Part shown: positions 1 to 11,142 of the stretch, one piece after another
Numbering within the stretch: position 1 is the stretch's first letter
Layout: every line of letters starts with the position of its first letter
The notes under the pieces: generated by a model
What the model was told of the DNA's origin: nothing
The model's database searches: none
What the model saw: the letters and a program-made list of their open reading frames with translations, nothing else
DNA from: Comamonadaceae bacterium
GTDB taxonomy: Bacteria; Pseudomonadota; Gammaproteobacteria; Burkholderiales; Burkholderiaceae
Assembly: GCA_947374535.1 (NCBI GenBank)
Contig: CANCCJ010000023.1
Coordinates: 1 to 34,898 of the forward strand
Reading direction: 5' to 3'
DNA: 34,898 nucleotides
Position numbers and translations under genes: made by a program

Positions 1-1
1 C

Positions 2-607
2 ACGCGCTGCGGCTACCCTGACTGTCAGCGCTATGCCGAGGCCATCGTCCAAGGCGAGGCTGACATCAACCAATGCCCACCTGGCGGCGCCGAAGGCGTA
101 GAACGTTTGGCGACCCTCACTGGCAAACCAGCCCTTCGCTTGAACCCTGACAACGGGATTGAAGGCCCTCGCACCATCGCCATCATTGACGAAGCTTGGT
201 GCATCGGCTGCACGCTGTGCATCGCAGCTTGCCCAACGGACGCCATCGTGGGCGCCAACAAACGCATGCACACCGTGGTGGAAAGGTATTGCACGGGCTG
301 CGAACTGTGCATTCCTGCCTGCCCCGTGGATTGCATCTCGCTTGAACCCATCGATATCAAGCTCAGTGGTTGGGCCTCGTGGCCGCAAGAGCTGGCCGAC
401 CTCGCCCGCCAACGCTATGACTTACGCACTGCGCGCCTCCAGCGTGAGGCGACAGAACACGACGCCCGCTTAGCGGCCAAAGCCGTGCAGAAGCTGGCTG
501 ACTTACCTGCCCACACCAAAGGCACCGAGCATGCCCCCGAGGTCGATCGCAAACGTGCGATCATCGAGGCCGCACTCGCCAAGGCCAAAGCCCGCCAAGT
601 CAGTTAG
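2..607 (+). CDS. rnfB: RnfB-like electron transport ferredoxin subunit, 5'-truncated by the window edge
   Basis: The open frame enters from the left edge. A TTG at 107 is only an internal codon, because homology extends upstream to base 2. Upstream residues include a CGYPDC motif and a CPPGG segment, both typical of the RnfB/RsxB Fe-S domain. Two classic 4Fe-4S motifs follow: one reading CIGCTLC...CP and one reading CTGCELC...CP. The C-terminus is a charged, Ala/Lys-rich tail, as seen in betaproteobacterial stand-alone RnfB proteins. The family passes electrons between NADH or quinones and ferredoxin-type acceptors at the inner membrane. The next gene downstream is an MFS transporter rather than rnfC, so this copy does not sit in the usual rnf gene order on this side. 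The family call is secure. Membership of a full Rnf complex cannot be judged because the 5' side is missing. Confidence 0.88.
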   Translation, partial: TRCGYPDCQRYAEAIVQGEADINQCPPGGAEGVERLATLTGKPALRLNPDNGIEGPRTIAIIDEAWCIGCTLCIAACPTDAIVGANKRMHTVVERYCTGCELCIPACPVDCISLEPIDIKLSGWASWPQELADLARQRYDLRTARLQREATEHDARLAAKAVQKLADLPAHTKGTEHAPEVDRKRAIIEAALAKAKARQVS

Positions 608-676
608 GCTTCAACGGCGTCTTCGCCATCCGCATCTGGGGCACCTTCTGCTCCAAGCCGAACACTCCATATTTCT

Positions 677-1879
677 ATGCACACACGACTCACTGCACGC
701 AGAGAACTTCTGCTTCTGTTAGCCCTTGCCGGCATTCAGTTCACCCACATCGTGGACTTCATGATCATGATGCCGCTGGGACCTCAACTCACCAGCCTGT
801 TTGGCATCAGCTTTGCTGAGTTCGGTTTGTTGGTATCAACGTACACCGTGGCCGCGGGCATGTCGGGTTTATTCGCCACCACCTTTGTGGACCGCTTTGA
901 CCGCAAACGTCTGCTGCTCACGCTGTACGTGTTGTTCGCCCTCACCACCGTGGCTTGCGGCTTAGCACCGACCTATGGTTGGCTCATGACCGCTCGCATT
1001 GCCTCAGGCTTTTTTGGTGGTGTGTTGTCCACCATGACCCAAACCATCATTGGCGATGTGGTGCCGTTCGAGCGACGTGGCCGCGCGACGGGTATTGTGA
1101 TGACATCTTTCTCTGTGGCAACCGTGGCGGGCGTGCCTGCTGGTTTGCTGTTTGCCAATTTGTGGGGCTGGCACACGGCCTTCTTTGCCATTGGTGTGAC
1201 GTGTGTGGCCGTCGGCGTACTGGCCAATTACAGCGTGCCTAAGCTGGATGCCCATGTGGCGCATGCCAAAGACAAACATGTGCTGCACGCCATGGGTCAA
1301 GTCCTAGGCGAGCCCAACCAACGCATGGCCCTGCTCTTGTCTGCGACCATGATGTTTGCTGCCTTCACCATCATCCCGTACATCACGCTCTATTTGCAAA
1401 ACAACCATGTGATGGCGTCCAGCGAAATTCCGTGGCTCTACTTTTGCGGTGGCGTGATCACGTTGTTCAGCGGCCGCTGGGTCGGTGGCGTGACGGACCG
1501 TTTGGGTAAACGCCAAACCTTTCAACGCGCCGTGTTGTTCTCGATCATTCCCATGTTTGCCGTCACATTGCTCGTGCCGGTGCCACTGCCTTTTGTGCTG
1601 CTGGTCACCAGCGCATTGTTCTTTGCCATGAACGCCCGCATGATTCCTGGCATGGCTTTGCTCACCTCAGCAGCGAACCCAAAGTTCCGTGGCACGTTCA
1701 TGTCCCTCAACGGTGCCGTGCAATCGTTCTCGATGGGCGTGGCCGCATGGGTGGGTGGCCTTTTGCTGCAAAGCGAGCCAAACGGCCAAGTGACGCACTA
1801 TTGGCTGTGCGCCATATTGGCCACCTGCGCGTCCTTGCTGGCTTACCAACTCGCCAAAAAAGTGTCTATGCACGCGTGA
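677..1879 (+). CDS. MFS transporter, DHA1/AraJ-like drug:H+ antiporter type
   Basis: This 400-residue protein is rich in hydrophobic segments spaced as expected for about 12 membrane helices. A cytoplasmic loop motif, DRFDRKR, follows helix 2 at about residues 72-80 and matches the MFS motif-A region. A second loop with GRWVGGVTDRLGKR lies near the middle, where the equivalent motif of the second half is expected. The length is normal for the DHA1 family of inner-membrane drug or metabolite exporters. The ATG at 677 gives the first helix right after a short basic N-terminus. It is preceded by only a weak ribosome-binding site. It lies 69 bases after the rnfB-like gene and may be read through from it. 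A strong hairpin follows the stop. The substrate cannot be predicted from sequence. Confidence 0.85.
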   Translation: MHTRLTARRELLLLLALAGIQFTHIVDFMIMMPLGPQLTSLFGISFAEFGLLVSTYTVAAGMSGLFATTFVDRFDRKRLLLTLYVLFALTTVACGLAPTYGWLMTARIASGFFGGVLSTMTQTIIGDVVPFERRGRATGIVMTSFSVATVAGVPAGLLFANLWGWHTAFFAIGVTCVAVGVLANYSVPKLDAHVAHAKDKHVLHAMGQVLGEPNQRMALLLSATMMFAAFTIIPYITLYLQNNHVMASSEIPWLYFCGGVITLFSGRWVGGVTDRLGKRQTFQRAVLFSIIPMFAVTLLVPVPLPFVLLVTSALFFAMNARMIPGMALLTSAANPKFRGTFMSLNGAVQSFSMGVAAWVGGLLLQSEPNGQVTHYWLCAILATCASLLAYQLAKKVSMHA

Positions 1880-1912
1880 TCTGCTGAAAAAAAACGTCTT
1901 CATTCACCCAAC

Positions 1913-1952
1913 AAAAAAGGCCGTGACAGCATCAAGTTGAACGGCCTTTTTT
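1913..1952. terminator. Bidirectional Rho-independent terminator between MFS gene and epimerase gene
   Basis: A perfect 12-base inverted repeat (AAAAAAGGCCGT at 1913-1924, complement at 1941-1952) with a 16-base loop carries A-runs on one side and T-runs on the other. It can therefore stop transcription in both directions. It sits between the converging MFS gene and the propionate operon. Confidence 0.88.
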
Positions 1953-1991
1953 GAGTCGGTAGGCCCACGAATGGGCCACGACGCTGATCGC

Positions 1992-2483
1992 TTAAACGTG
2001 CGAAGCCGCCAAGGCCGCAAAGGCCTTCACCACTTCAGCCGGTGCTTGCACCAACTCAATCAGCACACCTTCGCCACCAATGGGGAATTCGTCGTTCGCC
2101 TTGGGGTGCATGAAGGTGATGTCAAAGCCCGCAGCGCCTTTGCGAATGCCGCCAGGGGCAAAACGAACACCTTGCGCAGTCAACCATTCCACAGCGACGG
2201 GCAAGTCATCGATCCACAAGCCAATGTGGTTCAGCGGTGTGGCGTGAACGGCAGGCTTTTTCTCGATGTCCATGGGCTGCATCAAATCGACTTCAACTTT
2301 GAAAGGACCAACGCCGATGGCACAGATGTCTTCGTCCACGTTCTCGCGTTCGCTTTGAAACGTGCCAGTGACTTCAAGGCCAAACATATCAACCCACAGC
2401 TTTTTCAAGCGGCCTTTGTCAGGGCCGCCGATGGCGATTTGTTGAATACCGAGTACCTTGAATGGGCGGCTAGCGGCGTTCAT
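1992..2483 (-). CDS. VOC-family protein, probable methylmalonyl-CoA epimerase with altered metal ligand
   Basis: This 163-residue glyoxalase/VOC-fold protein is the last gene of the propionate operon. Its ATG directly abuts the pccA stop codon. Methylmalonyl-CoA epimerase interconverts (S)- and (R)-methylmalonyl-CoA between the carboxylase and the mutase. The ending FMHPK...GVLIEL (Glu143) and the [10 protein letters not shown] strand (His86) match the epimerase pattern. By alignment to known epimerases from memory, the first metal-binding His is Gln15 (IQQIAI), and the second-strand acidic or Gln ligand is Asp66 (VEVDLMQP). Context strongly favours an epimerase role. The ligand changes mean that another VOC activity, such as lactoylglutathione-lyase-like, cannot be excluded. 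Confidence 0.72.
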   Translation of the reverse strand: MNAASRPFKVLGIQQIAIGGPDKGRLKKLWVDMFGLEVTGTFQSERENVDEDICAIGVGPFKVEVDLMQPMDIEKKPAVHATPLNHIGLWIDDLPVAVEWLTAQGVRFAPGGIRKGAAGFDITFMHPKANDEFPIGGEGVLIELVQAPAEVVKAFAALAASHV

Positions 2484-4532
2484 TTATTCGAACTCCACAA
2501 TCATTTGGTCAACGGTGAGTGATTCGCCTTTGGCTGCGACCACTTGTTTGACCACGCCGTCTTGCGTCGCAAACAGCACGTTTTCCATCTTCATCGCTTC
2601 GATGACGGCCACGCGCTCACCCGCTTGCACTTTTTGGCCAGGTTTCACTGACACTTCGACCAACAAGCCTGGCATAGGTGACAAAACGAAGCGACTCAAA
2701 TCGGGTGGCGCTTTGAATGGCATGAGCTTGTGCAACTCAGCCATGCGTGTAGACATCACCAAAGCTTCAATACGGGTACCGTTGTGTTGCACTTGTAAAG
2801 CCAATGGGTTTTTCAAAGTGCCGCGTTCGACTTGCGCGGTGAACGGCTTGCCATTCACCATGCCCTCGATGCGAATGTCATTCAAGCGTGACTTGCTTTC
2901 AATCGCGTAGGTCTTGCCACCGATGGTGATTTGCGCCACACCAGGCTTGCCAACAAACTCGTCCACATGCACTTGCACGTAGCGGTTGTCGCCGCCTTGG
3001 CCCAACTCGATCACGGTGTAGTCTTGGCCCACTTGCACGTCGTAGCCGGGCAACTGACCGCTGAGGTTGGCGGCGCGTTGGCGTGACTTGCGGCGCACGA
3101 AGGCAGCCAAAGCAGCGAGGAAATCGTGGTCATCATGCGGCACGTCTTCAGCACGGAAGCCATGTGCGTATTGCTCGGCGATAAAGCCTGTATTGAAGTC
3201 ACCCGACACAAAGCGAGGGTGCGCCAGTAAGGCGGCTTGGAATGGGATGTTCGAGCTGATGCCGCGAATGACAAAACCATTCAAGGCTTCGCGCATTTTG
3301 GCAATCGCGTCATTGCGGTCTTTGCCGTGAACGATGAGCTTGGCGATCATCGAATCGTAGAACATCGGAATCTCGCCGCCGTCTTGCACGCCCGTGTCCA
3401 CACGCACGCCGAGCAAGTCCGCTGTGTTGGCTTGGAACATGGTTTGTTTGGGCGTTTGGAAACGCACCAAACGACCGGTCGAAGGCAGGAAGTTGCGGAA
3501 CGGGTCTTCGGCGTTGATACGGCACTCGATGGCCCAGCCATTGCGCTGCACGTCTTTTTGCGCGATCGGCAATTTTTCGCCCGCGGCCACACGAATCATC
3601 ATCTCGACCAAGTCGAGACCAGTAATGGCTTCGGTCACGGGATGCTCCACCTGCAATCGGGTGTTCATCTCCAAAAAGTAGAAGCTCTGGTCTTTGCCCA
3701 CCACGAATTCAACGGTACCGGCGGATTGGTATTTCACCGCTTTGGCCAATTGCACAGCTTGCTCGCCCATCGCTTTGCGCGTGGCCTCGCTGATGAACGG
3801 TGACGGTGCCTCTTCAATCACTTTTTGGTGACGACGCTGAATCGAGCACTCACGTTCGTTCAAATAAATCACATTGCCGTGGCTGTCACCCAGCACTTGG
3901 ATTTCAATGTGGCGAGGCTCCTCGACGAACTTCTCGATGAACACGCGGTCATCGCCAAAGCTGTTGCGCGCTTCGTTGCGGCAAGACGTGAAGCCTTCAA
4001 AGGCTTCCTTGTCGTTGAACGCCACACGCAAGCCTTTGCCACCGCCGCCTGCCGAAGCCTTGATCATCACGGGGTAGCCAATCCCTTTGGCAATTTCAAC
4101 CGCCTTCTCAGCTGTTTCAATGGCGTCATTCACGCCGGGAATGCAGTTCACACCTGCAGCGCCTGCCAGCTTTTTGGATTCGATCTTGTCGCCCATGGCG
4201 GCAATCGAGAAGTGGCGTGGGCCAATGAAGGCAATGCCTTCGTCTTCGCAACGCTTAGAGAACTCAGCGTTCTCGCTCAAGAAGCCGTAGCCAGGGTGAA
4301 TCGCTTGTGCGCCAGTGGCCTTCGCTGCAGCAATGATTTTGTCAGCCACGAGGTACGACTCGCGCGAGGCTGCGGGGCCAATCAACACCGCTTCGTCAGC
4401 CAGTTGCACATGGCGTGCTTCTTTGTCGGCTTCCGAATAAACGGCCACCGTTTTGATGCTCATTTTTTGGGCGGTCGCAATGACGCGGCAAGCAATTTCG
4501 CCACGGTTGGCAATCAGGATTTTGGTAAACAT
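2484..4532 (-). CDS. pccA: Propionyl-CoA/acetyl-CoA carboxylase, alpha (biotin-carrying) subunit
   Basis: This 682-residue biotin-dependent carboxylase alpha chain uses ATP and bicarbonate to carboxylate biotin for transfer to propionyl-CoA. The N-terminal biotin carboxylase begins FTKILIANRGEIACRV. An ATP-grasp glycine loop GGGGKGLR lies near residues 164-171, and the EMNTRLQVEHPVTE motif follows. A carrier domain ends the protein with AMKM, the lysine being Lys648, 34 residues from the end as usual for the biotin site. The start at 4532 was chosen over a longer in-frame option at 4583 for two reasons: AGAAGGAG lies just upstream, and homology begins at MFTKI. The longer frame would overlap the pccB stop. 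The gene starts 20 bases after pccB ends. The middle domain between carboxylase and carrier fits the PCC type better than the short acetyl-CoA AccC type. Confidence 0.93.
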   Translation of the reverse strand: MFTKILIANRGEIACRVIATAQKMSIKTVAVYSEADKEARHVQLADEAVLIGPAASRESYLVADKIIAAAKATGAQAIHPGYGFLSENAEFSKRCEDEGIAFIGPRHFSIAAMGDKIESKKLAGAAGVNCIPGVNDAIETAEKAVEIAKGIGYPVMIKASAGGGGKGLRVAFNDKEAFEGFTSCRNEARNSFGDDRVFIEKFVEEPRHIEIQVLGDSHGNVIYLNERECSIQRRHQKVIEEAPSPFISEATRKAMGEQAVQLAKAVKYQSAGTVEFVVGKDQSFYFLEMNTRLQVEHPVTEAITGLDLVEMMIRVAAGEKLPIAQKDVQRNGWAIECRINAEDPFRNFLPSTGRLVRFQTPKQTMFQANTADLLGVRVDTGVQDGGEIPMFYDSMIAKLIVHGKDRNDAIAKMREALNGFVIRGISSNIPFQAALLAHPRFVSGDFNTGFIAEQYAHGFRAEDVPHDDHDFLAALAAFVRRKSRQRAANLSGQLPGYDVQVGQDYTVIELGQGGDNRYVQVHVDEFVGKPGVAQITIGGKTYAIESKSRLNDIRIEGMVNGKPFTAQVERGTLKNPLALQVQHNGTRIEALVMSTRMAELHKLMPFKAPPDLSRFVLSPMPGLLVEVSVKPGQKVQAGERVAVIEAMKMENVLFATQDGVVKQVVAAKGESLTVDQMIVEFE

Positions 4533-4552
4533 GTTCTTCTTCTCCTTCTGGC

Positions 4553-6085
<1,533 letters not shown>

Positions 6086-6119
6086 GGTTGCTCTTTCTTG
6101 ACTCCAGGAAGATTTCAAA

Positions 6120-7133
6120 TTAACCCTGCGCCTGATAAGCGCCGAGCAGTTGACGGGCAGCAGTCGAAGCGGCCAGTTGGCCCGCTGCGACTTGTTCACT
6201 GAGTTGGGGCAGCAGCGTTTGCACACGCGGCTGCGACCGGAAGTTTTGTTTCAAACCGGCGTCGATGCGTTCCCACATCCACGACAGGGCTTGGTTTTGG
6301 CGGCGCGCCACAAAGCGGCCGTTTTGCATTTGCAGCTGTTTGAACTCACCCACCGCCGCCCAAAACGCATCCACGCCTTGGTTGAGCAAGGCGCTGAGTT
6401 GCACCACTTTCGGGTGCCACACCTCAGTGTTTCGGTGCGCGTGGCCCGAGCCACCGTGCATGCCCAGTAATTGCAAAGCACTGGTGATTTGCAGTTGCGC
6501 ACGCGTAGCGGCTGTGGCGTCTAGGTCGGCTTTGTTGATGACCACCAAATCGGCAATTTCCATCACGCCTTTTTTGATGGCTTGCAAGTCGTCGCCGGCA
6601 TTTGGCAATTGCAGCAATACAAACATGTCGGTCATGTTGGCCACGGCGGTTTCGCTTTGGCCCACACCCACGGTTTCCACAATCACCACGTCGTAGCCTG
6701 CGGCTTCACAGACCAACATGGATTCGCGCGTTTTCTCAGCCACACCGCCCAATGTGCCACTCGATGGGCTGGGACGAATATAGGCTTGGTCGTGCACGCT
6801 CAAGAACTCCATGCGGGTTTTGTCACCCAAGATGGACCCCCCTGACACCGTGCTGGAAGGGTCAATGGTGAGCACGGCCACACGGTGGCCCTGATCAATC
6901 AAATACAAACCGAGTGCTTCGATGAAGGTGGACTTGCCCACGCCCGGCACACCGCTGATGCCCAGCCGAAACGATTGGCCCGTGTGCGGCAACATGGCGG
7001 TGAGCAAATCATCGGCCAAAGCACGCTGGTCGGTACGGGTCGACTCTAAAAGCGTGATGGCCTTGGCCATAGCGCGACGCTGCACGGCAGCGTTGCCGCG
7101 CAGCAAGCCATCGAGCAACTGCTCAGGCGTCAC
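6120..7133 (-). CDS. meaB: MeaB-type GTPase, methylmalonyl-CoA mutase chaperone (ArgK/LAO-ATPase family)
   Basis: This 337-residue G3E-family P-loop GTPase protects and reloads the B12 cofactor of methylmalonyl-CoA mutase. The Walker A motif GVPGVGKST contains Lys67. A DPSS segment, an ETVGVGQSE switch region and the NKADLD base-specificity motif follow in order. The start is a GTG at 7131-7133 that overlaps the mutase stop TGA by three bases (GTGA), implying translational coupling. The order mutase-meaB is the classical partnership. Older annotations call this family a lysine/arginine/ornithine transport ATPase (ArgK), but the neighbours support the mutase role. Confidence 0.93.
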   Translation of the reverse strand: MTPEQLLDGLLRGNAAVQRRAMAKAITLLESTRTDQRALADDLLTAMLPHTGQSFRLGISGVPGVGKSTFIEALGLYLIDQGHRVAVLTIDPSSTVSGGSILGDKTRMEFLSVHDQAYIRPSPSSGTLGGVAEKTRESMLVCEAAGYDVVIVETVGVGQSETAVANMTDMFVLLQLPNAGDDLQAIKKGVMEIADLVVINKADLDATAATRAQLQITSALQLLGMHGGSGHAHRNTEVWHPKVVQLSALLNQGVDAFWAAVGEFKQLQMQNGRFVARRQNQALSWMWERIDAGLKQNFRSQPRVQTLLPQLSEQVAAGQLAASTAARQLLGAYQAQG

Positions 7134-9307
7134 CCAAGGGCCTTCTTGATTTGCGCCAGCACGTCTTTGGCGCTGGCTGGAATTGGCGTACCGGGGCCGT
7201 AGATGCCCTTCACGCCAGCGTCGTACAAAAAGTCGTAGTCTTGGCGTGGAATCACACCACCCACAAACACGATGATGTCGTCAGCGCCTTGCTTTTTCAG
7301 CTCGGCGATGATGGCGGGCACCAAGGTTTTATGGCCAGCGGCCAAGGTGGAAACACCCACAGCGTGCACGTCGTTTTCAATCGCTTGGCGTGCGCACTCT
7401 TCAGGCGTTTGGAACAAGGGGCCCATGTCCACGTCGTAGCCAAGGTCGGCGAACGCGGTAGCCACCACTTTGGCGCCACGGTCGTGACCGTCTTGGCCCA
7501 GCTTAGAAATCATCACACGAGGACGGCGGCCTTGGGTGTCAGCAAATTCAGCAATGTCAGCCTTCAGGGCGTTCCAATATTCCATGGTGTCGCCCACAGT
7601 TTCGCCATCGTCGTAAGCAGCGGCGTACACGCCCGTCACCTTTTGCGTGTCGGCACGGTGGCGACCAAACACTTTCTCGAGGGCATCGCTCACCTCTCCC
7701 ACCGAGGCGCGCAGGCGAATGGCCTTGATGGACAAATCGAGCAAATTGCCTTCGCCGCTTTGAGCGGAGGTGGTCAAGGCGTCCAACGCGGCCTGAACCT
7801 TGGCTGTGTCGCGTGTGGCTTTGATTTTTTGCAAACGCTCAATCTGGCCGTCGCGCACACGCACGTTATCGATGGCCAAGATTTCAATGGGGTCTTCTTT
7901 GGCGAGCTTGTATTTGTTCACGCCCACGATGACGTCTTTGCCCGAGTCGATGCGCGCTTGCTTTTCAGCAGCCGCTGCTTCGATCTTCAACTTGGCCCAG
8001 CCGCTGTCCACGGCTTTGGTCATGCCGCCCATGGCTTCGACTTCCTCAATGATGGCCCACGCTTTGTCGGCCATTTCTTGCGTCAGCGATTCCATCATGT
8101 AGCTACCGGCCCACGGGTCGATCACGTTGGTGATGTGGGTCTCTTCTTGAATGATGAGCTGTGTGTTGCGAGCTATACGTGACGAGAATTCGGTGGGCAA
8201 AGCAATGGCTTCGTCAAACGAGTTGGTGTGCAGCGACTGCGTGCCACCAAACACCGCAGCCATCGCTTCGATGGTGGTACGCACCACGTTGTTGTAAGGG
8301 TCTTGCTCGGTGAGCGACCAGCCCGAGGTTTGGCTGTGCGTGCGCAACATCAAGCTCTTGGGATTCTTGGCGTCAAAGCCCTTCATGATGCGGCACCAAA
8401 GCAAGCGGGCAGCGCGCATTTTGGCAATTTCCAAGTAGAAGTTCATGCCCACCGCCCAGAAGAACGACAAACGGCCCGCAAAAGCGTCGACGTCCAAACC
8501 TGAGGCAATCGCCGTCTTCACATACTCTTTGCCGTCGGCCAAAGTGAAGGCCAACTCCAAGGCTTGATTGGCACCCGCCTCTTGCATGTGGTAACCCGAA
8601 ATCGAGATCGAGTTGAACTTGGGCATGTGCTGTGCGGTGTAGCCAATGATGTCACCAATGATTTTCATCGATGGCTCTGGCGGGTAGATGTAGGTATTGC
8701 GCACCATGAACTCTTTCAGAATGTCGTTCTGAATCGTTCCTGAGAGTTTGTCTTGCGAGACGCCCTGCTCTTCAGCCGCCACCACGTAGCCAGCCAACAC
8801 GGGTAGCACAGCGCCGTTCATGGTCATGGAGACCGACACTTTGTCCAACGGAATTTCGTTGAACAAGATCTTCATGTCTTCGACCGAGTCAATCGCCACA
8901 CCGGCCTTGCCCACGTCACCTGTTACGCGGGGATGGTCAGAGTCGTAGCCACGGTGGGTGGCCAAGTCAAATGCCACCGACACGCCTTGACCGCCCGCAG
9001 CCAAAGCCTTGCGGTAAAAAGCGTTGGATTCTTCAGCTGTCGAGAAGCCAGCGTATTGGCGAATCGTCCAAGGGCGCACCGCATACATGGTGGCTTGTGG
9101 GCCGCGCAGATAGGGCTCAAAACCAGGCAAGGTGTTGGCGTAGGGGAGGTTTTGGGTATCTTCTGCGGTGTACAGCGGCTTGACGCTGATCCCGTCCAAG
9201 GTCTTCCAGTTCAGCGCACTGACGTCCCCACCGGGGGCTGACTTGGCGGCTGCTTTGGCCCAGGCGTCGAGGTTGGCGGCGTTGAATTCGGTCGGCTTTT
9301 GGCTCAT
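7130..9307 (-). CDS. scpA: Methylmalonyl-CoA mutase, single-chain B12-dependent
   Basis: This 725-residue enzyme isomerises (R)-methylmalonyl-CoA to succinyl-CoA. The N-terminal two-thirds is the TIM-barrel substrate domain, with [18 protein letters not shown] and [15 protein letters not shown]. The C-terminal B12 domain carries DGHDRG (Asp606, His608, Gly611), the DxHxxG motif whose His ligates cobalt in base-off mode. The length matches the catalytic large subunit, and no small subunit gene is adjacent, which suggests the homodimeric type. It is the first gene of the operon, followed by meaB with a four-base overlap. Transcription probably starts in the AT-rich space shared with the divergent GntR gene. 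Ethylmalonyl-CoA and isobutyryl-CoA mutases are related, but pcc and meaB next door favour MCM. Confidence 0.95.
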   Translation of the reverse strand: MSQKPTEFNAANLDAWAKAAAKSAPGGDVSALNWKTLDGISVKPLYTAEDTQNLPYANTLPGFEPYLRGPQATMYAVRPWTIRQYAGFSTAEESNAFYRKALAAGGQGVSVAFDLATHRGYDSDHPRVTGDVGKAGVAIDSVEDMKILFNEIPLDKVSVSMTMNGAVLPVLAGYVVAAEEQGVSQDKLSGTIQNDILKEFMVRNTYIYPPEPSMKIIGDIIGYTAQHMPKFNSISISGYHMQEAGANQALELAFTLADGKEYVKTAIASGLDVDAFAGRLSFFWAVGMNFYLEIAKMRAARLLWCRIMKGFDAKNPKSLMLRTHSQTSGWSLTEQDPYNNVVRTTIEAMAAVFGGTQSLHTNSFDEAIALPTEFSSRIARNTQLIIQEETHITNVIDPWAGSYMMESLTQEMADKAWAIIEEVEAMGGMTKAVDSGWAKLKIEAAAAEKQARIDSGKDVIVGVNKYKLAKEDPIEILAIDNVRVRDGQIERLQKIKATRDTAKVQAALDALTTSAQSGEGNLLDLSIKAIRLRASVGEVSDALEKVFGRHRADTQKVTGVYAAAYDDGETVGDTMEYWNALKADIAEFADTQGRRPRVMISKLGQDGHDRGAKVVATAFADLGYDVDMGPLFQTPEECARQAIENDVHAVGVSTLAAGHKTLVPAIIAELKKQGADDIIVFVGGVIPRQDYDFLYDAGVKGIYGPGTPIPASAKDVLAQIKKALG

Positions 9308-9383
9308 GGCAAATCACTCGTGAAAGGTGTCTTCAGCGGTCAATCCAATCCAAGATTAACTCAGATTTTTTTCGTTTCGAAGG

Positions 9384-9411
9384 ATCATATCATTCATAAT
9401 TATTGATTCAA
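9384..9411 (-). promoter_or_regulatory. Predicted sigma70 promoter of the methylmalonyl-CoA mutase operon
   Basis: Read on the minus strand there is TTGAAT (9411-9406), a 16-base spacer and TATGAT (9389-9384). This lies about 75 bases upstream of the mutase ATG in a very AT-rich gap. Spacing and hexamers are acceptable but not ideal. The assignment is by eye. Confidence 0.45.
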
Positions 9412-9432
9412 AATCTTATATAGACTTACAAT
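9403..9432 (+). promoter_or_regulatory. Predicted sigma70 promoter of the gntR gene, overlapping the opposing promoter
   Basis: TTGATT at 9403-9408, an 18-base spacer and TACAAT at 9427-9432 lie only 8 bases before the ATG at 9441. If this is the promoter, the mRNA would be leaderless or nearly so. The -35 hexamer overlaps the -35 of the opposing mutase promoter. The shared bases form a small dyad (TTGA-T-TCAA, 9403-9411), where a bound regulator would affect both genes. Confidence 0.4.
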
Positions 9433-9440
9433 TCGAACAA

Positions 9441-10076
9441 ATGTCCGCCGTCACCCTCACCCCTCGCGCCCTGTATGAAGAAGTTGCAGAACTGCTTCGT
9501 CAACGCATTTTTGCGGCTGAATTAGAGCCCGGCAGCTGGATTGACGAAATGCGACTGGCTGAGGAATACGGCATCAGCCGCACGCCCATGCGCGAAGCGC
9601 TCAAGGTGCTGGCCGCCGAAGGCTTGGTGACGATGAAAGTGCGACGCGGCGCTTATGTGACCGAGGTGAATGAAAAAGACCAGCGTGATGTGTACCACCT
9701 GCTCTCTTTGCTTGAGTCGGATGCCGCAGGCGTGGTGGCCACTGAGGCCACTGCCGAACAACTGCAGGAGCTACAAGCGCTGCACCAAGACTTAACCGCT
9801 GCGGTGACGGACCGCGAGAAGTTCTTTGAAATCAACGAGCGCTTTCACATGCGCTTGCTAGGAATTGCCAATAACCGTTGGCGCGATCAGATGGTGGGCG
9901 ACTTGCGCAAGGTGATGAAGCTCAACCGCCACAACTCGCTGCTCAAAAGCGGCCGGTTAGAAGAATCACTTAAAGAGCACCAAGCCATCATGGACGCGCT
10001 GCTCGCCCGCAATGCGCAAGCCTGCGTGCAACGCATGACCGAACACTTTGCCAACGGGCTGGAAGCGGCAAGTTAA
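9441..10076 (+). CDS. GntR-family transcriptional regulator, FCD (FadR-like) subfamily
   Basis: This 211-residue regulator has an N-terminal winged helix-turn-helix at about residues 10-75. Its recognition region is DEMRLAEEYGISRTPMREALKVLAAEGLV, written here only to its key core SRTPMREAL. The C-terminal all-helical FCD domain contains NERFHMRLL and LKEHQAIMDALLARN, where His residues usually bind metal or frame an acyl or organic-acid effector. It is transcribed away from the mutase operon across a 133-base AT-rich gap, the usual layout for a local regulator. By position it probably senses an intermediate of propionate or methylmalonyl metabolism. It ends 13 bases from the convergent dusA stop. 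Confidence 0.88.
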   Translation: MSAVTLTPRALYEEVAELLRQRIFAAELEPGSWIDEMRLAEEYGISRTPMREALKVLAAEGLVTMKVRRGAYVTEVNEKDQRDVYHLLSLLESDAAGVVATEATAEQLQELQALHQDLTAAVTDREKFFEINERFHMRLLGIANNRWRDQMVGDLRKVMKLNRHNSLLKSGRLEESLKEHQAIMDALLARNAQACVQRMTEHFANGLEAAS

Positions 10077-10089
10077 CTTCCGGGCTTTT

Positions 10090-11103
10090 TCAGATCGCCT
10101 CTGAAGGTCTTTCTGCGGCACCGTTCGCCAAGGCCTCACGGGCCATCTTCAGCACATCACGGGGCGGCAAAGGCTTGAGCTTGTGATTGCTCCATACCTG
10201 ACGCCACAAACGCGCACCGCGCTGGCCGTGATATAGCCCCAACATATGACGCGCAATCGCGTACCAAGGGCAGCCGTCTTCGGCGTGAGCCCGCTCCATG
10301 TAGGTGACCATGGCCTCTTCCACCGCTTCGCGCGAAGGCGTGTCGTGTGGATCGTTGTAAAACTCGGCATCCCAAGTGGTGAGTAGCCAAGGGTTGTAGT
10401 ACGCCTCGCGACCCAGCATCACACCATCGAGATGCTGTAAGTGCTCGGTCATTTGCGCATTGGTGGTGATACCGCCGTTGATGGCGATCACCAAACTAGG
10501 GAAATCTTTTTTCAGCTGATAGCCCAGCTCGTAGCGCAGCGGTGGGATTTCGCGATTTTCTTTGGGACTCAAGCCATCCAACCACGCGTTGCGTGCGTGC
10601 ACGATGAACACCTTGCAACCGGCTTCGCTGACCGTGCCCACAAAGTCGCGCACAAAGTCGTAGCTTTCAATTCGGTCAATGCCAATGCGGTGCTTCACGG
10701 TGACAGGCACGCTCACCACGTCCAGCATGGCTTTCACGCCATCGGCCACGGTGTGAGGTTCGTTCATCAAACACGCGCCGAACGCGCCGCGCTGCACGCG
10801 GTCTGACGGGCAGCCGCAGTTGAGGTTGATTTCATCGTAGCCCCACTGCTCGCCAAGCTTGGCACCGTGCGCCAAATCGGCCGCATGGCTGCCACCGAGT
10901 TGCAAGGCAACGGGATGTTCTTCGGCATTGAAGCGCAAATGCCGCTGCGCGTCACCATGGCGCAGCGCACCGGTGGTGACCATCTCGGTGTAGAGCAAGG
11001 TATTGCGGCTGAGCAGACGGTGGAAGTAACGGCAGTGACGGTCTGTCCAATCCATCATGGGGGCCACTGAGGTGCGCCAAAGCGAGGCATCGGGAAAATT
11101 CAT
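10090..11103 (-). CDS. dusA: tRNA-dihydrouridine(20/20a) synthase DusA
   Basis: This 337-residue FMN-dependent enzyme reduces uridine to dihydrouridine at positions 20/20a of the tRNA D-loop. Visible motifs are VAPMMDWTDRHCRYFHRLLS at the start, the conserved NLNCGCPSDRVQRGAFGACLM with the catalytic Cys of the Dus family, KHRIGID, and NGGITT for flavin phosphate binding. The start at 11103 was chosen because homology begins with NFPDASLWRTSVAPMMDWTD. An in-frame extension to 11187 would run into the phaB terminator hairpin. dusA genes are common integration targets, but no integrase adjoins this one. It converges with the gntR gene. Confidence 0.94.
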   Translation of the reverse strand: MNFPDASLWRTSVAPMMDWTDRHCRYFHRLLSRNTLLYTEMVTTGALRHGDAQRHLRFNAEEHPVALQLGGSHAADLAHGAKLGEQWGYDEINLNCGCPSDRVQRGAFGACLMNEPHTVADGVKAMLDVVSVPVTVKHRIGIDRIESYDFVRDFVGTVSEAGCKVFIVHARNAWLDGLSPKENREIPPLRYELGYQLKKDFPSLVIAINGGITTNAQMTEHLQHLDGVMLGREAYYNPWLLTTWDAEFYNDPHDTPSREAVEEAMVTYMERAHAEDGCPWYAIARHMLGLYHGQRGARLWRQVWSNHKLKPLPPRDVLKMAREALANGAAERPSEAI

Positions 11104-11142
11104 GGCGCAATTATCCCGCTTGAAGTCACAGATCCGGCAAAC

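Noticed and set aside
3237..3803. Long plus-strand frames inside pccA, pccB and the mutase gene, such as 3237-3803, 4571-5671 and 7151-8182
   Set aside because: These are complementary-strand shadows caused by codon bias in GC-rich coding DNA. None has domain-like content.
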